Part shown: positions 14,865 to 15,098 of the stretch, piece by piece
Layout of the letters: each line of letters begins with the position of its first letter
Position numbering within the stretch: position 1 is the first letter of the stretch
Notes under the pieces: generated by a model
Database searches by the model: none
What the model was told of the DNA's origin: nothing
The model's input: the letters and a program-made list of their open reading frames with translations, nothing else
DNA from: Kiritimatiellia bacterium
GTDB lineage: Bacteria; Verrucomicrobiota; Kiritimatiellia; RFP12; UBA1067
Direction: 5' to 3'
Assembly (NCBI GenBank): GCA_904502135.1
Contig: CAJGDE010000043.1
Location: forward strand, 1 to 15,098
DNA length: 15,098 nt
Program-made: the position numbers and the translations under genes

Positions 14865-15098
14865 GTGAAAATAAGCGACAAGATAATTAAAAGAGTTAAA
14901 GAAGATTGGAAAGTACAAACTTTTCAATATGATTATCTCTCCCATCTGAAGAAAAAATTTGTAGTAGGACATCTTTCCTTTTATTTTCTTACATGGGTTT
15001 TGATGGGATTATTACAGAAGGATTTCTTTTTATTTCTTCAAATTCCATGTATGGCATCGTGGAATTATTTTGTCTTTTTTGATAAAAAATACCGTGCA
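14865..15098 (+). CDS. Partial membrane protein of unknown function (runs off the window)
   Basis: An open frame of 78 codons starts at GTG 14865 and is still open at the window edge. The in-frame stop at 14847-14849 limits the start to this GTG or TTG 14862. A possible AGGG site at 14849-14852 is rather far upstream. The first ~35 residues are basic and polar (KISDKIIKRVKEDWK). Two hydrophobic stretches follow, HLSFYFLTWVLMGLL and FFLFLQIPCMASWNYFVFF, so this is probably the N-terminus of a small or multi-span membrane protein. It is AT-rich like the exported-protein gene. No family is recognised and the C-terminus is missing. Confidence 0.5.
   Translation, partial: MKISDKIIKRVKEDWKVQTFQYDYLSHLKKKFVVGHLSFYFLTWVLMGLLQKDFFLFLQIPCMASWNYFVFFDKKYRA

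Noticed and set aside
14827..14868. Thirteen-codon ORF (MRKTRLDEGPFYW) overlapping the GTG start of the last gene
   Set aside because: It has no Shine-Dalgarno site and nothing in its sequence suggests a regulatory leader peptide; the overlap is probably chance.

Overview
The window is ordinary Gram-negative-type bacterial DNA with every supported gene on the + strand. Gene content (FabH, MurI, FolB, a YrdC/TsaC domain, Maf) is housekeeping. The moderate GC, the large two-domain debranching enzyme and the secreted thioredoxin-like and helical-repeat proteins would suit a gut-type member of the PVC group (Lentisphaerota/Kiritimatiellota-like). That placement is an inference of low confidence; no rRNA or marker is present to prove it.

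Layout. 1-290 is non-coding. It holds imperfect direct repeats, a very strong 51-nt hairpin (83-133) and a near-perfect sigma70-type promoter (166-195) ahead of fabH. 291-6642 is a compact run: fabH, a CLC-family chloride channel/transporter, and a roughly 1300-residue protein joining a GH13 alpha-amylase-type domain to a GH133 amylo-1,6-glucosidase domain. 6702-13003 is a second run with a weak possible promoter in front: a Na+/phosphate cotransporter with a PhoU-like tail, a secreted thioredoxin-fold protein without its CXXC, a class I acyl-CoA synthetase, a fused TsaC(YrdC)-Maf protein, folB and murI. Most junctions in the second run are 4-nt or longer overlaps, which suggests co-transcription and translational coupling.

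13004-15098 looks different. A non-coding stretch carries short tandem repeats, a 29-nt near-palindrome and an extended -10 promoter. Then comes an AT-richer gene for an exported helical-repeat protein of unknown function (13294-14700). This gene is bracketed by 40-bp inverted repeats (13304-13343 and 14746-14785, 36/40 identical). The left copy lies inside the gene's first codons. The right copy cuts off what looks like the signal peptide of a second gene. A membrane protein gene runs off the right edge.

How the genes fit together: the first two runs cover fatty-acid initiation and activation, glycogen breakdown, phosphate and chloride transport, tRNA t6A synthesis plus nucleotide house-cleaning, folate and peptidoglycan precursor supply. 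No single pathway unites them. The most notable observations are the TsaC-Maf fusion, the eukaryote-like two-headed debranching enzyme, and the inverted-repeat structure at the right end.
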